This document shows, piece after piece, positions 51,961-60,463 of a stretch of DNA of 64,000 nucleotides. Position 1 is the first letter of the stretch. The number at the start of each line of letters is the position of its first letter. The notes under the pieces were generated by a model. The model did no database searches. It was not told the origin of the DNA and saw only the letters and a program-made list of their open reading frames with translations. The stretch is from Streptomyces sp. NBC_01460 (GTDB lineage: Bacteria > Actinomycetota > Actinomycetes > Streptomycetales > Streptomycetaceae). The position numbers and the translations under genes were made by a program. The stretch covers positions 8,060,001 to 8,124,000 of the forward strand of contig NZ_CP109473.1 of the NCBI RefSeq assembly GCF_036227405.1. The letters run 5' to 3'.

Positions 51961-52503
51961 CTAGTCGAATGGCTCGTCGTTCCACTGCGGGACGGTCACT
52001 TCTCCGGACGTCCAGTCCCGGCGCAGGACCGCGTACCCGACCGCGTCGTGAACCGCCCCGCCCGACGACGGCCACCCGTCCCGGTAGTGCGCTTCCTTGA
52101 CGTAGCCGCAGCGCCTGAGTACGCGTCGCATCGCGAGGTTGTCCTGACGTGTGTGGGCCTCGATGCGGCGTGCGTCCGGAAACTCCTCGAAGACGTACCT
52201 GGTCAGCCAGGTCACGGCCAGAGTGCCGATCCCGCGACCGCGGTCCTCGGCCCGAAGCCGCAGGTCGAACAGGGGTGTCTGGTCCCCCAGGTCCATGAGC
52301 CGGAGCAGGCCTGCGGCCGCCCCGCCGGCGACGATCCAGAAGGTCCTGTTCCCCGCGCTCTCGAAGCGGTCTTCCACGATCCACCCGCCCACGGTTTCGC
52401 GGTCCAGCTCGCTGGTGCCGTGGAAAGGCCAGTTCTCGCTGGTCAGAAAGCGGATGAGGGGCTCGGTTTCGGTGGTGGCGAGGCGCCGGAAGATAATATC
52501 CAC
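51961..52503 (-). CDS. GNAT acyltransferase upstream of the precursor
   Basis: A 180-residue GCN5-type N-acyltransferase. The acyl-CoA loop is LRAEDRGRGIGTLAVTWLTRYVFE and the downstream EAHTRQDNLAMRRVLRRCGYVKEAHYRDGWP segment is typical of RimJ/RimL- or AAC(6')-like members. GTG 52503 has AAGGT at a normal distance; the frame stays open upstream. It is on the same strand, 131 bp before the precursor. Peptide arginases and GNATs occur together in selidamide RiPPs, where the GNAT acylates ornithine or lysine, so a similar partnership is possible here. A general resistance acetyltransferase is the main alternative. Confidence 0.82.
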   Translation of the reverse strand: MDIIFRRLATTETEPLIRFLTSENWPFHGTSELDRETVGGWIVEDRFESAGNRTFWIVAGGAAAGLLRLMDLGDQTPLFDLRLRAEDRGRGIGTLAVTWLTRYVFEEFPDARRIEAHTRQDNLAMRRVLRRCGYVKEAHYRDGWPSSGGAVHDAVGYAVLRRDWTSGEVTVPQWNDEPFD

Positions 52504-52610
52504 GGTCGCTACCTTACGGTCTGCGACCACCCCTCGTTGCTCAATGGCAGGAAGTTCTGGGCAGGGATTCAGCAGGTGATGCCGGGCTGGTTTTCGACGG
52601 TGAATGACCT

Positions 52611-52721
52611 TCACGGCGGGGAACAATGCGTCGGGCGGTTTCCGGTGACCCCGGTGGTGATCCACTCGCTCCACTCGGGAGGGGCGTCCGAAGTCTTCTG
52701 TGTGATGAGGAAAGGATTCAC
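52611..52721 (-). CDS. Candidate small ORF upstream of the GNAT (36 residues)
   Basis: From GTG 52721 the frame gives a Thr/Pro/Trp-rich peptide containing ITQKTSDAPPEWSEW and ITTGVTGNRPTHCSPP before TGA. About 28 of 36 codons end in G or C, more coding-like than the other frames here. A strong GGGAGG lies directly at the start codon, too close for normal initiation, and there is no ATG. In-frame sequence upstream (AHSLWE) also looks coding, so it might be the end of a decayed gene or a second small peptide of the locus. I do not recognise it. Confidence 0.3.
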   Translation of the reverse strand: MNPFLITQKTSDAPPEWSEWITTGVTGNRPTHCSPP

Positions 52722-52988
52722 CTCCCATAGAGAGTGTGCTTCCGCTGATTTCCGCTCCCGCGAAGGTCGACATGGTGTGGCGTTCCCCAGTCGATGCGAT
52801 CAGGAAAAGACGTCTCGAGAGATATGGGGAAGGCCGGTCGAGGGGCGGTCGACCTGGGCGGGAATCGGCCAATTCAAGCGCAGGCGGATATTCCGTCGGT
52901 TACGGATCGGTGCGCTCCGGCGCGCGCGCCGCGAATTCGCCCTGCGCGCCGGGTCGTTGTCATCTCTCGGCGGACGGACGGAATGAGC

Positions 52989-53783
52989 TCAGCGGGGGAC
53001 ACGTTCACCGAAGAGCCTCCCGGCCGTGGGCACCCGAGGAAGCGGGGGAGCGGGGACAGCCGGGAGGGTGGGTGTGTGACCGTCCGGGCCCGACCAGGGC
53101 GCGACGGGCTCGCCCACATGCTGGGCTGCGGTGCGCCACGCGGCAGTGACGGCGCGGTGCGCGGCCTCGCTCGCCGCCTCCACCTCGGCCGGCAGGCGAA
53201 GGGGTGCGCCGACGTGCACGTGGAGCCGGGGGCGTCGGACGGGGGCGGTGAGGATTCCAGCCAGCTGCTTGAGCCCGCTGCCGGAGGCAAGGCGCCTGGC
53301 CCCCGCCTGGCCCACCGGGATGAGGCACGCCCCGGAAGCGGCGGCCAGCCGAGCGGGACCGCTGCGGAAGGCCTCCGGGGCCGCTTCTGAGGCATCACGG
53401 CGTGGAGGGATGCGCCCCTCGCCGTAGATGAGCACGTGCCGTCCTGCTGCCAGTGCGGCGGCGGCGGTCTCCAGGGCTTCGGCGGCACGGCTGGTCCGGC
53501 GGTGGACGGGGACATGGCCGTCGCGGTTCAGGAGATGGCTCAGGACGGGAACGCGCCACAGGCCTGCTGTGGCGAGGACGACGGGCTCGATGTCCATGCG
53601 TCGCAGAGCGGCAAGGACGACGCCGGGGTCCGCCAGTGAGGTGTGGTTGGCGACGAGGATGCCGGGGGCGGGGACGGCGGTCAGGTCCGCCGAGGTCGTC
53701 AGGCGTCCGAACGCGGGGACGAGGGCTGTGGCCATCTGGCTGAGCACGGGACTCCTGAGATCGGGCTTCGAGGTGAGGCTCAT
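52989..53783 (-). CDS. 1-acyl-sn-glycerol-3-phosphate acyltransferase-like protein (PlsC family)
   Basis: A 264-residue lysophospholipid acyltransferase-fold protein. Block 1 is NHTSLADP (NHxxxxD), block 2 is HVPVHRR, block 3 is YGEGRIPPRRD (usually EGTRS) and block 4 is CLIPVGQAG. It transfers an acyl chain to a glycerophosphate or related alcohol at the membrane. The changed block 3 suggests a substrate different from standard lysophosphatidate, as found for acyltransferases linked to specialised lipids. ATG 53783 lacks a clear ribosome site. It is monocistronic and probably unrelated to the RiPP locus, although a lipidating role cannot be excluded. Confidence 0.85.
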   Translation of the reverse strand: MSLTSKPDLRSPVLSQMATALVPAFGRLTTSADLTAVPAPGILVANHTSLADPGVVLAALRRMDIEPVVLATAGLWRVPVLSHLLNRDGHVPVHRRTSRAAEALETAAAALAAGRHVLIYGEGRIPPRRDASEAAPEAFRSGPARLAAASGACLIPVGQAGARRLASGSGLKQLAGILTAPVRRPRLHVHVGAPLRLPAEVEAASEAAHRAVTAAWRTAAQHVGEPVAPWSGPDGHTPTLPAVPAPPLPRVPTAGRLFGERVPR

Positions 53784-54197
53784 CGTCACGCGGTTGCCGT
53801 GCCGGTGGCCTGAGCTTCCGTACTCACCTCGGTAGGTGGGTGAGGGCCGCACGTGCTCAGCACAGCATGGCTACGGGCTGGTCAGGGCCGCCGGGACGCC
53901 TGCCCTCGTCATCGCCGAACGCGGCGTCGGGCCGGACCCGTTGTCCTGGTGCCTACCCTTGGCGCGGCCTTCACCGGCTTCCGCGGCCTGTACGGCTTCG
54001 CCGGACAGCTGGGCGACCGTCCTGGCGCCCGCTGGACGCCCCGGTGTCTGCCCAGGGGCAACGCGGACGGTGCATCACGCGCAGTGGCGCCGACCGCGCG
54101 CCCGCTCCCGGGGCTGGACAGCTGTGCGGTCGGCGTGCCGTTTCACCGGGCCAGGGACCCGGTGGGCGTCCCCCTCGTGGCCGGGGCCGTCCTCCGG
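53784..54197. other. Intergenic region, no confident gene
   Basis: This 414-bp stretch holds the plsC-like promoter and the 3' side of the AHSA1 gene. One minus-strand frame near 53890-54020 reads AQLSGEAVQAAEAGEGRAKG then a stop, and could be a gene remnant, but I cannot assign it. Confidence 0.4.
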
Positions 54198-54671
54198 TCA
54201 GCCGGTGCCTTCGACGTACGACGCCAGGTTGGCCAGCGAGGAGGCGATCCCGGCCTCGTGCACAGCCTGGTCGATGCCGGGCGGCACGTCCGTGGCCGTG
54301 ACGGTCACCTCGGCCCCGTCGCCGGTGGCGACGATCTGCCAGGTCATCGTCATGGTGCCCGCGTACGCGGGGTCGTCGGCCTCGAACACCGCCCGCTGCA
54401 CCACGCGTTCCGCCGGCACGAGCTCGGCGAACCCGACCTCGACGACATCGGTCCCCTCGGTCGTCTTGCCGGGGCTTCCGGTCGGGTCGAGGTAGGTGAG
54501 GACCATCCGGAACCCGCCTCCGGGCCGGGGATCCCACCGCTCGACACGCCCCCGCATTCCGTCCGGCGGCAACCACGTCTCGAGGGAGTCCCGGTCGAGG
54601 AGGGCGCGGTACACGGCCGCCGGTGGTGCCGCGATCACCCGCCCGGCCCGGTCGGTCCTGGCGGGCTTCAC
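54198..54671 (-). CDS. AHSA1/SRPBCC-domain protein
   Basis: A 157-residue START/Bet v 1-like helix-grip protein of the AHSA1 (CalC/YndB) family: RVIAAPPAAVYRALLDRDSLETWLPPDGM at the N-terminus, then VVEVGFAELVPAERVVQRAVFEADDP and GTMTMTWQIVATGDGAEVTVTATDVP. These proteins bind hydrophobic ligands in a cavity; the ligand is unknown. GTG 54671 overlaps the stop of the upstream oxidoreductase (GTGA), so the two are coupled. Confidence 0.88.
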   Translation of the reverse strand: MKPARTDRAGRVIAAPPAAVYRALLDRDSLETWLPPDGMRGRVERWDPRPGGGFRMVLTYLDPTGSPGKTTEGTDVVEVGFAELVPAERVVQRAVFEADDPAYAGTMTMTWQIVATGDGAEVTVTATDVPPGIDQAVHEAGIASSLANLASYVEGTG

Positions 54672-55591
54672 CTGGATCCACCGGCAGACGGGCCGACCAC
54701 CAGCACGAGCTTCCCGCGCACCCGGCCCTCCTCGCCGGCGCGGTGCGCCTCGGCGATCCCGGAGAGCGGGAACGTCCGCGCGACCGGGAGGGAGAAGCGC
54801 GCCGACTCGATCAACTCGCCGATCTCCGCCAGCGCGTGGACCGCGCGGTCGGCGTCCCCACTGCTGAACGCCACGCCGTGATCCTGTGCCCCGCGGAAGT
54901 CGGCGATCGTCACGACGTGCTCCGAGCCGCCGGCCAGGTCGATGAGCTCGGGCAGGATGCCGCTCCCGGCGACGTCGAGCGCGGTGTCGACACCGTCGGG
55001 CGCGAGCGCACGCACGCGCTCGGTGAGGCCCTCGCCGTAGGAGACGGGCTCGGCCCCCAGCGCGCGCAGGTACGCGTGACGTCCTGGACCTGACGTGCCG
55101 ATCACGCGCGCGCCGCGGACCACGGCGAGCTGCACCGCGGCGCTGCCGACGCTTCCGGAGGCGCCGCTGATCAGCAGGGTGCCGCCGCTCGTGACGCCGA
55201 GCCGGTCGAGCGCGCGCGTGGCCGTCTCGACCGCGGCCGGCAGCGCCGCGGCGGCGGGGAAGCCGAGTGAGGGCGGGACCGGCGCGTAGTGGGAGAGCAC
55301 CGCCAGCTCGGCCTGGGCGGCTCCCTCGGTGCAGAAGCCGAAGACGCGATCGCCGACAGCCACGTCGGCGACGCCCTCGCCGAGCTCGTCGACGACGCCC
55401 GCCGCCTCATGACCCAAGGTCTGCGGGAGCTCCTCGTCCATGAGGCCCCTGCGCTTCTTCCAGTCGCTCGGGTTGATCCCGGCCGCGCGCACGGCGATCC
55501 TGACCTCGCCCGGACCCGGATGAGGATCGGGGAGATCCACGATCTCGAGGACCTCCGGGCCCCCGAACGTCTGGAAACGGACTGCCTTCAT
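54668..55591 (-). CDS. NADPH:quinone oxidoreductase-like MDR protein
   Basis: A 307-residue zinc-free medium-chain reductase: MKAVRFQTFGGPEVLEIVDLPDPHPGPGEV start, RAAGINPSDWKKRRG, LGHEAAGVVDELG, and the cofactor motif SGASGSVGSAAVQLA. It lacks the zinc ligands of true alcohol dehydrogenases and matches the quinone oxidoreductase/enoyl reductase branch, which reduces quinones or activated C=C bonds with NADPH. GGAG precedes ATG 55591; the longer frame upstream has no support. It is co-transcribed with the AHSA1-type gene. Confidence 0.9.
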   Translation of the reverse strand: MKAVRFQTFGGPEVLEIVDLPDPHPGPGEVRIAVRAAGINPSDWKKRRGLMDEELPQTLGHEAAGVVDELGEGVADVAVGDRVFGFCTEGAAQAELAVLSHYAPVPPSLGFPAAAALPAAVETATRALDRLGVTSGGTLLISGASGSVGSAAVQLAVVRGARVIGTSGPGRHAYLRALGAEPVSYGEGLTERVRALAPDGVDTALDVAGSGILPELIDLAGGSEHVVTIADFRGAQDHGVAFSSGDADRAVHALAEIGELIESARFSLPVARTFPLSGIAEAHRAGEEGRVRGKLVLVVGPSAGGSR

Positions 55592-55807
55592 CACTCGCTC
55601 CGAACTCGCCCCGGGTGTCGCGGCCGCCCCGCGGACGGACAGTCTCTCAGCCTCGGGTGTCGCGCCGGAGCTCACCGCGCCACGCGGGCCCCGGCGGGTC
55701 CGTGCGCAAGGGGCCCGCGCCTCCCTTCCCGTTCCAGGTTCGGCGCGCTCATGCCTGTGTGCTGCCGCATCGCGGTGCGGCAGCACACAGGGGGGTACGA
55801 GCCGGGG

Positions 55808-57190
55808 TCAGCCGGTGTACTGGGCGAGGACGCGGGTGAAGTCCCACGGCTGCTGGGAGACACCCGAGCAGGTGTCCGCCCCACCGCCGGTGCAGGGCCG
55901 GTCACGATTGACCGACCAGAAGGTCAGCCGTGCCAGATGACGCTGCTGGGCATAGCCGAGGATGGTACGGAAGTCGTCGACGGTTACTGTCTCGCCGTTG
56001 TCGGTGACGCCGTTCATCGACGAGATGCCCGTGTGCCGGTAGGCCTGGTCGTCCGAGTACCCGTAGGCGCTCTTGACCGTGTTCTTCAGCCCCTCGGCGG
56101 CGCGGACGGTGAGCTGACCCATGTTCTGACCGCTGCCGCCGAAGTTGAACGGCATGATCGTCCAGCTGTCCACCGTGAGCCCGGACGCGGCCGCCTTGCT
56201 GATCAGGCTGCTGTCCGGACCGTTCTGGCCGGTGCCGAAGGTGACGTACAGCTTGATCCCCGGGTTGTTCGCCCGGACGGTCTTCAGCGCATCGACCGTG
56301 CGCTGCTGGACGGTCGGGCTGTCGTAGGCCGCCGCCTCGATGTCGATGTCGATGGCCTTGAGCCCGTAGGCGTTGATGACCTTCTGGTAGGCGGCGGCCA
56401 GCTCCGCGGCGCTGCCGCAGGAGCTCTCCAGCTTGTTGCCGCTCCAGCCGCCGAACGACGGGATCACGTCACCCCCGGCGGCTCGGACGGTGTTGACCGT
56501 CTGCTGGTCGACGCCGCCTGTGAGGGGACGGCTCCCGTCCCACTGCGGGTTGCAGTAGCCGTTGCTGAGGACGAACGCGAGCGTGAACCACTTCACCCCG
56601 GTCGCGTTCATCACCGTGGTGGGGCTCGGCGGGCTGCCCCAGCCGTTGTAGAGGTACGGCGCCACGGCCATCGCACCCGGCCCGGGCGGGGTGGTGCCAC
56701 CGCTCGGCGCCGTCCACTTCTGGTTCGCGGCGCCGGTACAGGTCCAGATCTGCAGCCGTGTGCCGTTCGCGGACGTGTTGCCGGTCACGTCCAGGCACTT
56801 GTCGGCCTGCGGGTTGACGATGTCGCGCGCGGCGCTGAGGGACCACCGCTGGGCGGCGCTCCCGTTGCAGCTCCACAGCTGGGTCCGGGTGCCGTCGGCC
56901 GTCCCGCCGGACGCGACGTCGAGGCACTTGCCGAGGGCGCGGAGGGTTCCGTCGCTCCCGGTGGTCCACTGCTGTGCCGCGCTGCCGTTGCAGTCGTAGA
57001 GCTGCACCGGCGTGCCGTCCGCCGTGGCGGCCCCGGCGACGTCGACGCACTTCCCGCCCAGCCCCGTGATCTGTCCGGTGGCCGCCGCGGCCCCGCTCGC
57101 GGGGGTGACGACCAGGCCGGTGAGCAGAGCGGCCGCGGCTGCCGCGCCCAGGCCACGCCGCAGGGCGCGGCCGAGCGGAAGGCGTGTCAC
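55808..57190 (-). CDS. Secreted GH18 chitinase-like protein with N-terminal ricin-B (CBM13) module
   Basis: A 460-residue secreted protein. The signal peptide covers about 1-37 (LGRALRRGLGAAAAAALLTGLVV). A ricin-B/CBM13 trefoil (about 40-160) has repeats GGKCVDVAG, GKCLDVASGG and DKCLDVTGN, each followed by a QxW-type motif (AAQQW, AAQRW, NQKW). The C-terminal GH18-like barrel (about 175-460) carries AIDIDIEAAAYD, where the glutamate of D-x-D-x-E is the acid catalyst, and WTIMPFNFGG. It probably hydrolyses chitin or another GlcNAc polymer outside the cell. GTG 57190 overlaps the stop of the GH16 gene (GTGA). Confidence 0.9.
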   Translation of the reverse strand: MTRLPLGRALRRGLGAAAAAALLTGLVVTPASGAAAATGQITGLGGKCVDVAGAATADGTPVQLYDCNGSAAQQWTTGSDGTLRALGKCLDVASGGTADGTRTQLWSCNGSAAQRWSLSAARDIVNPQADKCLDVTGNTSANGTRLQIWTCTGAANQKWTAPSGGTTPPGPGAMAVAPYLYNGWGSPPSPTTVMNATGVKWFTLAFVLSNGYCNPQWDGSRPLTGGVDQQTVNTVRAAGGDVIPSFGGWSGNKLESSCGSAAELAAAYQKVINAYGLKAIDIDIEAAAYDSPTVQQRTVDALKTVRANNPGIKLYVTFGTGQNGPDSSLISKAAASGLTVDSWTIMPFNFGGSGQNMGQLTVRAAEGLKNTVKSAYGYSDDQAYRHTGISSMNGVTDNGETVTVDDFRTILGYAQQRHLARLTFWSVNRDRPCTGGGADTCSGVSQQPWDFTRVLAQYTG

Positions 57191-58470
57191 CGGGTCACCG
57201 TCCACTTCTGGTTCGCGGCGCCGGTGCAGGTCCAGATCTGGAGCCGTGTGCCGTTCGCCGAGCTGCTGCCGATGGCGTCGAGACACTTGTTGGCCTGGGG
57301 GTTGACGATGTCACGCGCCGCGGGGACGGCCCACTGCTGGGCGGCGGTGCCGTTGCAGTCCCACAACTGGACGGGCGTGCCGTCGGCCGTACCGGCGGAC
57401 GCGACGTCGAGGCACTTGCCGAGGGCGCGGAGAGTGCCGTCGCTGCCGACGGTCCACCGCTGCGCCGTCGTGCCGTTGCAGTCGTAGAGCTGCACGGGTG
57501 TGCCGTTGGCACTGTTGGCGCTCGGTACGTCGAGGCACTTGCCGCCGATGCCGGTGACGGGCCCGCCGCCGCTCGGCTGCCCGGTGTCGGTGCTGACGCG
57601 GACGTAGTCGACCACGAGTTGCTGGGGGAAGGACGTGCTGCCGTCGGGGTCACCGGGCCAGTAGCCGCCGACCGCCAGGTTCAGGATCACGAAGAAGGGC
57701 TTGTCGAAGACCCACTGCTTGCCGCCGAGGTCGGCGGGGGTGCGCCGCTGGTAGACGGTGCCGTCCACGGACCAGGTGATGGCGTTGGGGCTCCAGTCGA
57801 CGGCGAAGGTGTGGAACGCGTCGGCGAACGCCTGCCCGCCGGGCAGCGAGTACCCCGCGCCGATTCCTCCGGAGCCGGAGTAGCCGGGGCCGTGCAGGGT
57901 GCCGTGGACGGTGCCGGGTTCGAAGCCGACGTTCTCCATGATGTCGATCTCGCCGCTGTTGGGCCAGCCGACGCTGCCGATGTCGGCGCCCAGCATCCAG
58001 AAGGCGGGCCAGATGCCCTGACCGCGCGGGATCTTCATCCGGGACTCGACACGACCGTAGGTGGTCGTGAACTTGCCGGACGTGTTCAGCCGGGCGGAGG
58101 TGTACTCGCACCGTCCGTACCAGCACTGGTAGTTGCCCGGGTTCTCCTTGCGGGCGGTGATGACCAGATTGCCCTGCCCGTCGAGGGCAGCGTTGCGGTT
58201 CCCCGCGGTGTAGTACTGCCGCTCGTGGTTGTTGACGTTGTCGCCGGTCTCGATCTGCCACTTCGCGCCGTTCACGGCAGAGCCGGCGGCACCGTCGAAC
58301 TCGTCGGAGAACGTCACGGCGGTCGGCGCGGCCGCCGCGGCGGCGGTGCGTGCGGACGGTTCGGCGGTGGGTGTGGGCGCACCTTGAGCCAGTCCTGCTG
58401 ACAACGAGGTGAGCGTGAGCGCCGAGACGAGCAGGAGGAGCAGACGTCTGGGCAGACGCGCGGGATCCAT
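57187..58470 (-). CDS. Secreted GH16 beta-glucanase with C-terminal ricin-B (CBM13) module
   Basis: A 427-residue secreted endo-beta-1,3(4)-glucanase. The signal peptide is about 1-30. The GH16 jelly-roll (about 50-285) has the catalytic signature GEIDIMENVG (nucleophile and acid/base Glu) with WPAFWMLG upstream. The C-terminal CBM13 (about 300-427) has GGKCLDVPS, GKCLDVAS and NKCLDAIGS repeats with QRW, QQW and QKW. Start ATG 58470 with AAGGGA upstream. It is translationally coupled to the GH18 gene, so a beta-glucanase and a chitinase-like enzyme are made together, as would suit attack on fungal cell walls. Confidence 0.92.
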   Translation of the reverse strand: MDPARLPRRLLLLLVSALTLTSLSAGLAQGAPTPTAEPSARTAAAAAAPTAVTFSDEFDGAAGSAVNGAKWQIETGDNVNNHERQYYTAGNRNAALDGQGNLVITARKENPGNYQCWYGRCEYTSARLNTSGKFTTTYGRVESRMKIPRGQGIWPAFWMLGADIGSVGWPNSGEIDIMENVGFEPGTVHGTLHGPGYSGSGGIGAGYSLPGGQAFADAFHTFAVDWSPNAITWSVDGTVYQRRTPADLGGKQWVFDKPFFVILNLAVGGYWPGDPDGSTSFPQQLVVDYVRVSTDTGQPSGGGPVTGIGGKCLDVPSANSANGTPVQLYDCNGTTAQRWTVGSDGTLRALGKCLDVASAGTADGTPVQLWDCNGTAAQQWAVPAARDIVNPQANKCLDAIGSSSANGTRLQIWTCTGAANQKWTVTR

Positions 58471-58630
58471 GACGTTCCCTTCGAGGGACATGACGAGGAC
58501 GTGAAATGGCATGCGCATGACATTCAGTGAGGCGGGTCGATGCCTGGTCGAATGATGGAAGGGGGTGACGCGGTGTGGGGGACTTACTTCACTACGTGAT
58601 TTAAGAAGTGAACGATTGGCCTGTCAAGGG

Positions 58631-58646
58631 TCTGGTATGGACCAAA
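58631..58646. promoter_or_regulatory. DasR-like (dre) site in the divergent glucanase/esterase promoter region
   Basis: TCTGGTATGGACCAAA resembles the DasR consensus ACTGGTCTAGACCACT in the TGGT and GACCA arms. DasR controls chitin and GlcNAc genes in Streptomyces. The site lies 161 bp upstream of the GH16 gene. A second repeat, TTCACT (58588-58593) with AGTGAA (58607-58612), lies nearer. The rest of 58471-59031 shows no gene. Confidence 0.45.
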
Positions 58647-59031
58647 CGCTTTGAACGGGGCCCGCAGGGCGTGGATACGCCACCGGCGACAGGCCTGCCG
58701 GACTCGGGTACGGGGACTGCTGGGCCCAGTTGGTCCGTCGAACCTCGGCATGCCCTGGGTGGGCGGAGGTTGCCCGGGGTGGATCGGGGGCGCGCCGAAG
58801 TGCCTGAGTCCGGGCACTGGTCGGGTCGGCGGCGGCCCCGAGCGCCGGGTCCCGCGCAGAACCTTTTCGGCCGTCCCGTGCGGCGGGGGTGGGAGCGCTC
58901 CCTTCGATGTCGGCAGACTCGACCGCGCACCACGGAAGGAGATCCCCGACGACGCACGGCAGGAGATCTCCTGCACCGCACCGCACATCAGGAGTTCCCA
59001 CGACAACGACCCGACATCGAAAGGAACGCAC

Positions 59032-60168
59032 ATGCGCATACCCCGCCCCGTCTCCCGTAGGGCCGTACTCACCGCGGTTGCCGCGGGTGCAGTCGCCGCG
59101 ACTTCTCCCTCCTATGCGTCCGTCGCCCACCCCTTCCGGTCACCCCGCCCCTCGTCGACCTTCCGGACCGTGGGCCGAGTGAGGAAGGCCGCCGATGGAT
59201 CCGTGCAGTACGCCTGGCCCGGCATCGCCTTCGAAGGGCGATTCAGGGGCACCGGTGTCGGGGTCGTGCTTGCCGACTCGGACAACGACTACGACGTCCA
59301 GATCGACGGACGGACCGTCAGCACGCTGGTGACGCCAGGTCGGAGCACGTCCTGGGTCGACGGCCTCACCGATACGGAGCACGAAGTGCGGCTCGTCAAG
59401 CGGACGGAGAGCCCCTGGGCCGTCGGCCGGTTCGGCGGCTTCGTCGCTGCGGCCGGCGGCGCGGTCCTCCCGCCTCCGGCACCGCGCCGCAGACAGATCG
59501 AGTTCATCGGTGACTCCTACACAGCCGGGTACGGAAACGTCTCGGGTACACGCGACTGTTCAGGAAACGGAGGGGTCAACCGCAACAGCAACGCCGATCT
59601 GGCGTTCGGTGCCCTCACCGCCAAGAGGCTCGGTGCCGACCACCAGCAGAACGCCTTCTCCGGCCGTGGCATGGTCCGCAACTACGCCGGCGGCGAGCCC
59701 GGCACCGATTACCGCACCTACTACGACCGGGCCCTGCTGAACGTGGACGGCGACGTCTGGCGCAGGCCGGGCACCTGGCACCCGCAACTCGTCGTCATCG
59801 GACTGGGTATCAACGACTTCTCCACCCCGCTCGGCCCGGACGAGCCCTGGGCGACCGAGGACGACCTGGTCGCCGCATACGCGAGCGCCTACCAGGGCTT
59901 CCTCGACACACTGCGTACGCGCTACGGCACCCGGACGTTCCTGCTGGTCAGCAGCACCCCCGTGTCCCGTACCACCGCATTCGCGGACACCGCCAGGCGT
60001 ATCGTCGAGGAGCGGAGCGCGCGGGGCGACAGGCGGATCGGGCACTGGCACTACGACGATCCGGGCCTGGACCGCCTCGGCTGCGACTGGCACCCCTCGC
60101 TCCAGGACCATCGGATCATCTCGGCTCTGCTCGACCAGAAGATCGCCGCTCTTCCGCTGAACTGGTGA
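59032..60168 (+). CDS. Secreted SGNH carbohydrate esterase, CE2-like
   Basis: A 378-residue secreted esterase. It has a Tat-like signal (SRRAVLTAVAAG, about 1-32), a beta-sandwich N-terminal domain (about 40-150; GIAFEGRFRGTGVGVVLADSDNDYDVQIDG) and an SGNH hydrolase domain (about 155-378) with GDSYTAGYGN (nucleophile Ser), GINDFS (block III Asn) and DWHPS (Asp and His). This two-domain plan is that of CE2 deacetylases that remove acetyl groups from xylan or glucomannan. AAGGAA lies 5 nt before ATG 59032. It diverges from the GH16-GH18 pair and a hairpin follows it. Confidence 0.9.
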   Translation: MRIPRPVSRRAVLTAVAAGAVAATSPSYASVAHPFRSPRPSSTFRTVGRVRKAADGSVQYAWPGIAFEGRFRGTGVGVVLADSDNDYDVQIDGRTVSTLVTPGRSTSWVDGLTDTEHEVRLVKRTESPWAVGRFGGFVAAAGGAVLPPPAPRRRQIEFIGDSYTAGYGNVSGTRDCSGNGGVNRNSNADLAFGALTAKRLGADHQQNAFSGRGMVRNYAGGEPGTDYRTYYDRALLNVDGDVWRRPGTWHPQLVVIGLGINDFSTPLGPDEPWATEDDLVAAYASAYQGFLDTLRTRYGTRTFLLVSSTPVSRTTAFADTARRIVEERSARGDRRIGHWHYDDPGLDRLGCDWHPSLQDHRIISALLDQKIAALPLNW

Positions 60169-60173
60169 CCGGG

Positions 60174-60209
60174 CGGACGGCCCGGGCCTCCCGGGGCCCC
60201 GGCCGTCCG
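60174..60209 (+). terminator. Terminator-like hairpin after the esterase gene
   Basis: CGGACGGCC (60174-60182) pairs with GGCCGTCCG (60201-60209); the loop contains a further CCCGGG/CCCGGG pairing. It starts 5 bp after the stop codon. Confidence 0.65.
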
Positions 60210-60463
60210 TGCGTGGCCGGGTCGATCCCTCGGACGGCAGGGGGATCGGGGCCCCCGGATGGTGGCGTCACGCCGCTTCCGGTGCCGGCTCGCCCCCGAA
60301 GTCGGCGGCGGTATTGCGCAGCTGTGCACGAGGCCCGGAGCGCTTCTCCCGGCCCTGGCCACGGAGGGGTCACCGACCTCCGAGGGGATCCTCGCCTCCG
60401 CGCGCGCCGTGTCGACGCCCGGTGGCTGACCCCCTGGCGTCCGCCGGCTGACCGTGCGGGCCA

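Noticed and set aside
53971-54681. 236-codon minus-strand ORF covering the AHSA1 gene
   Set aside because: It is out of frame with the well-matched AHSA1 protein and has an Arg/Gly-rich shadow composition.
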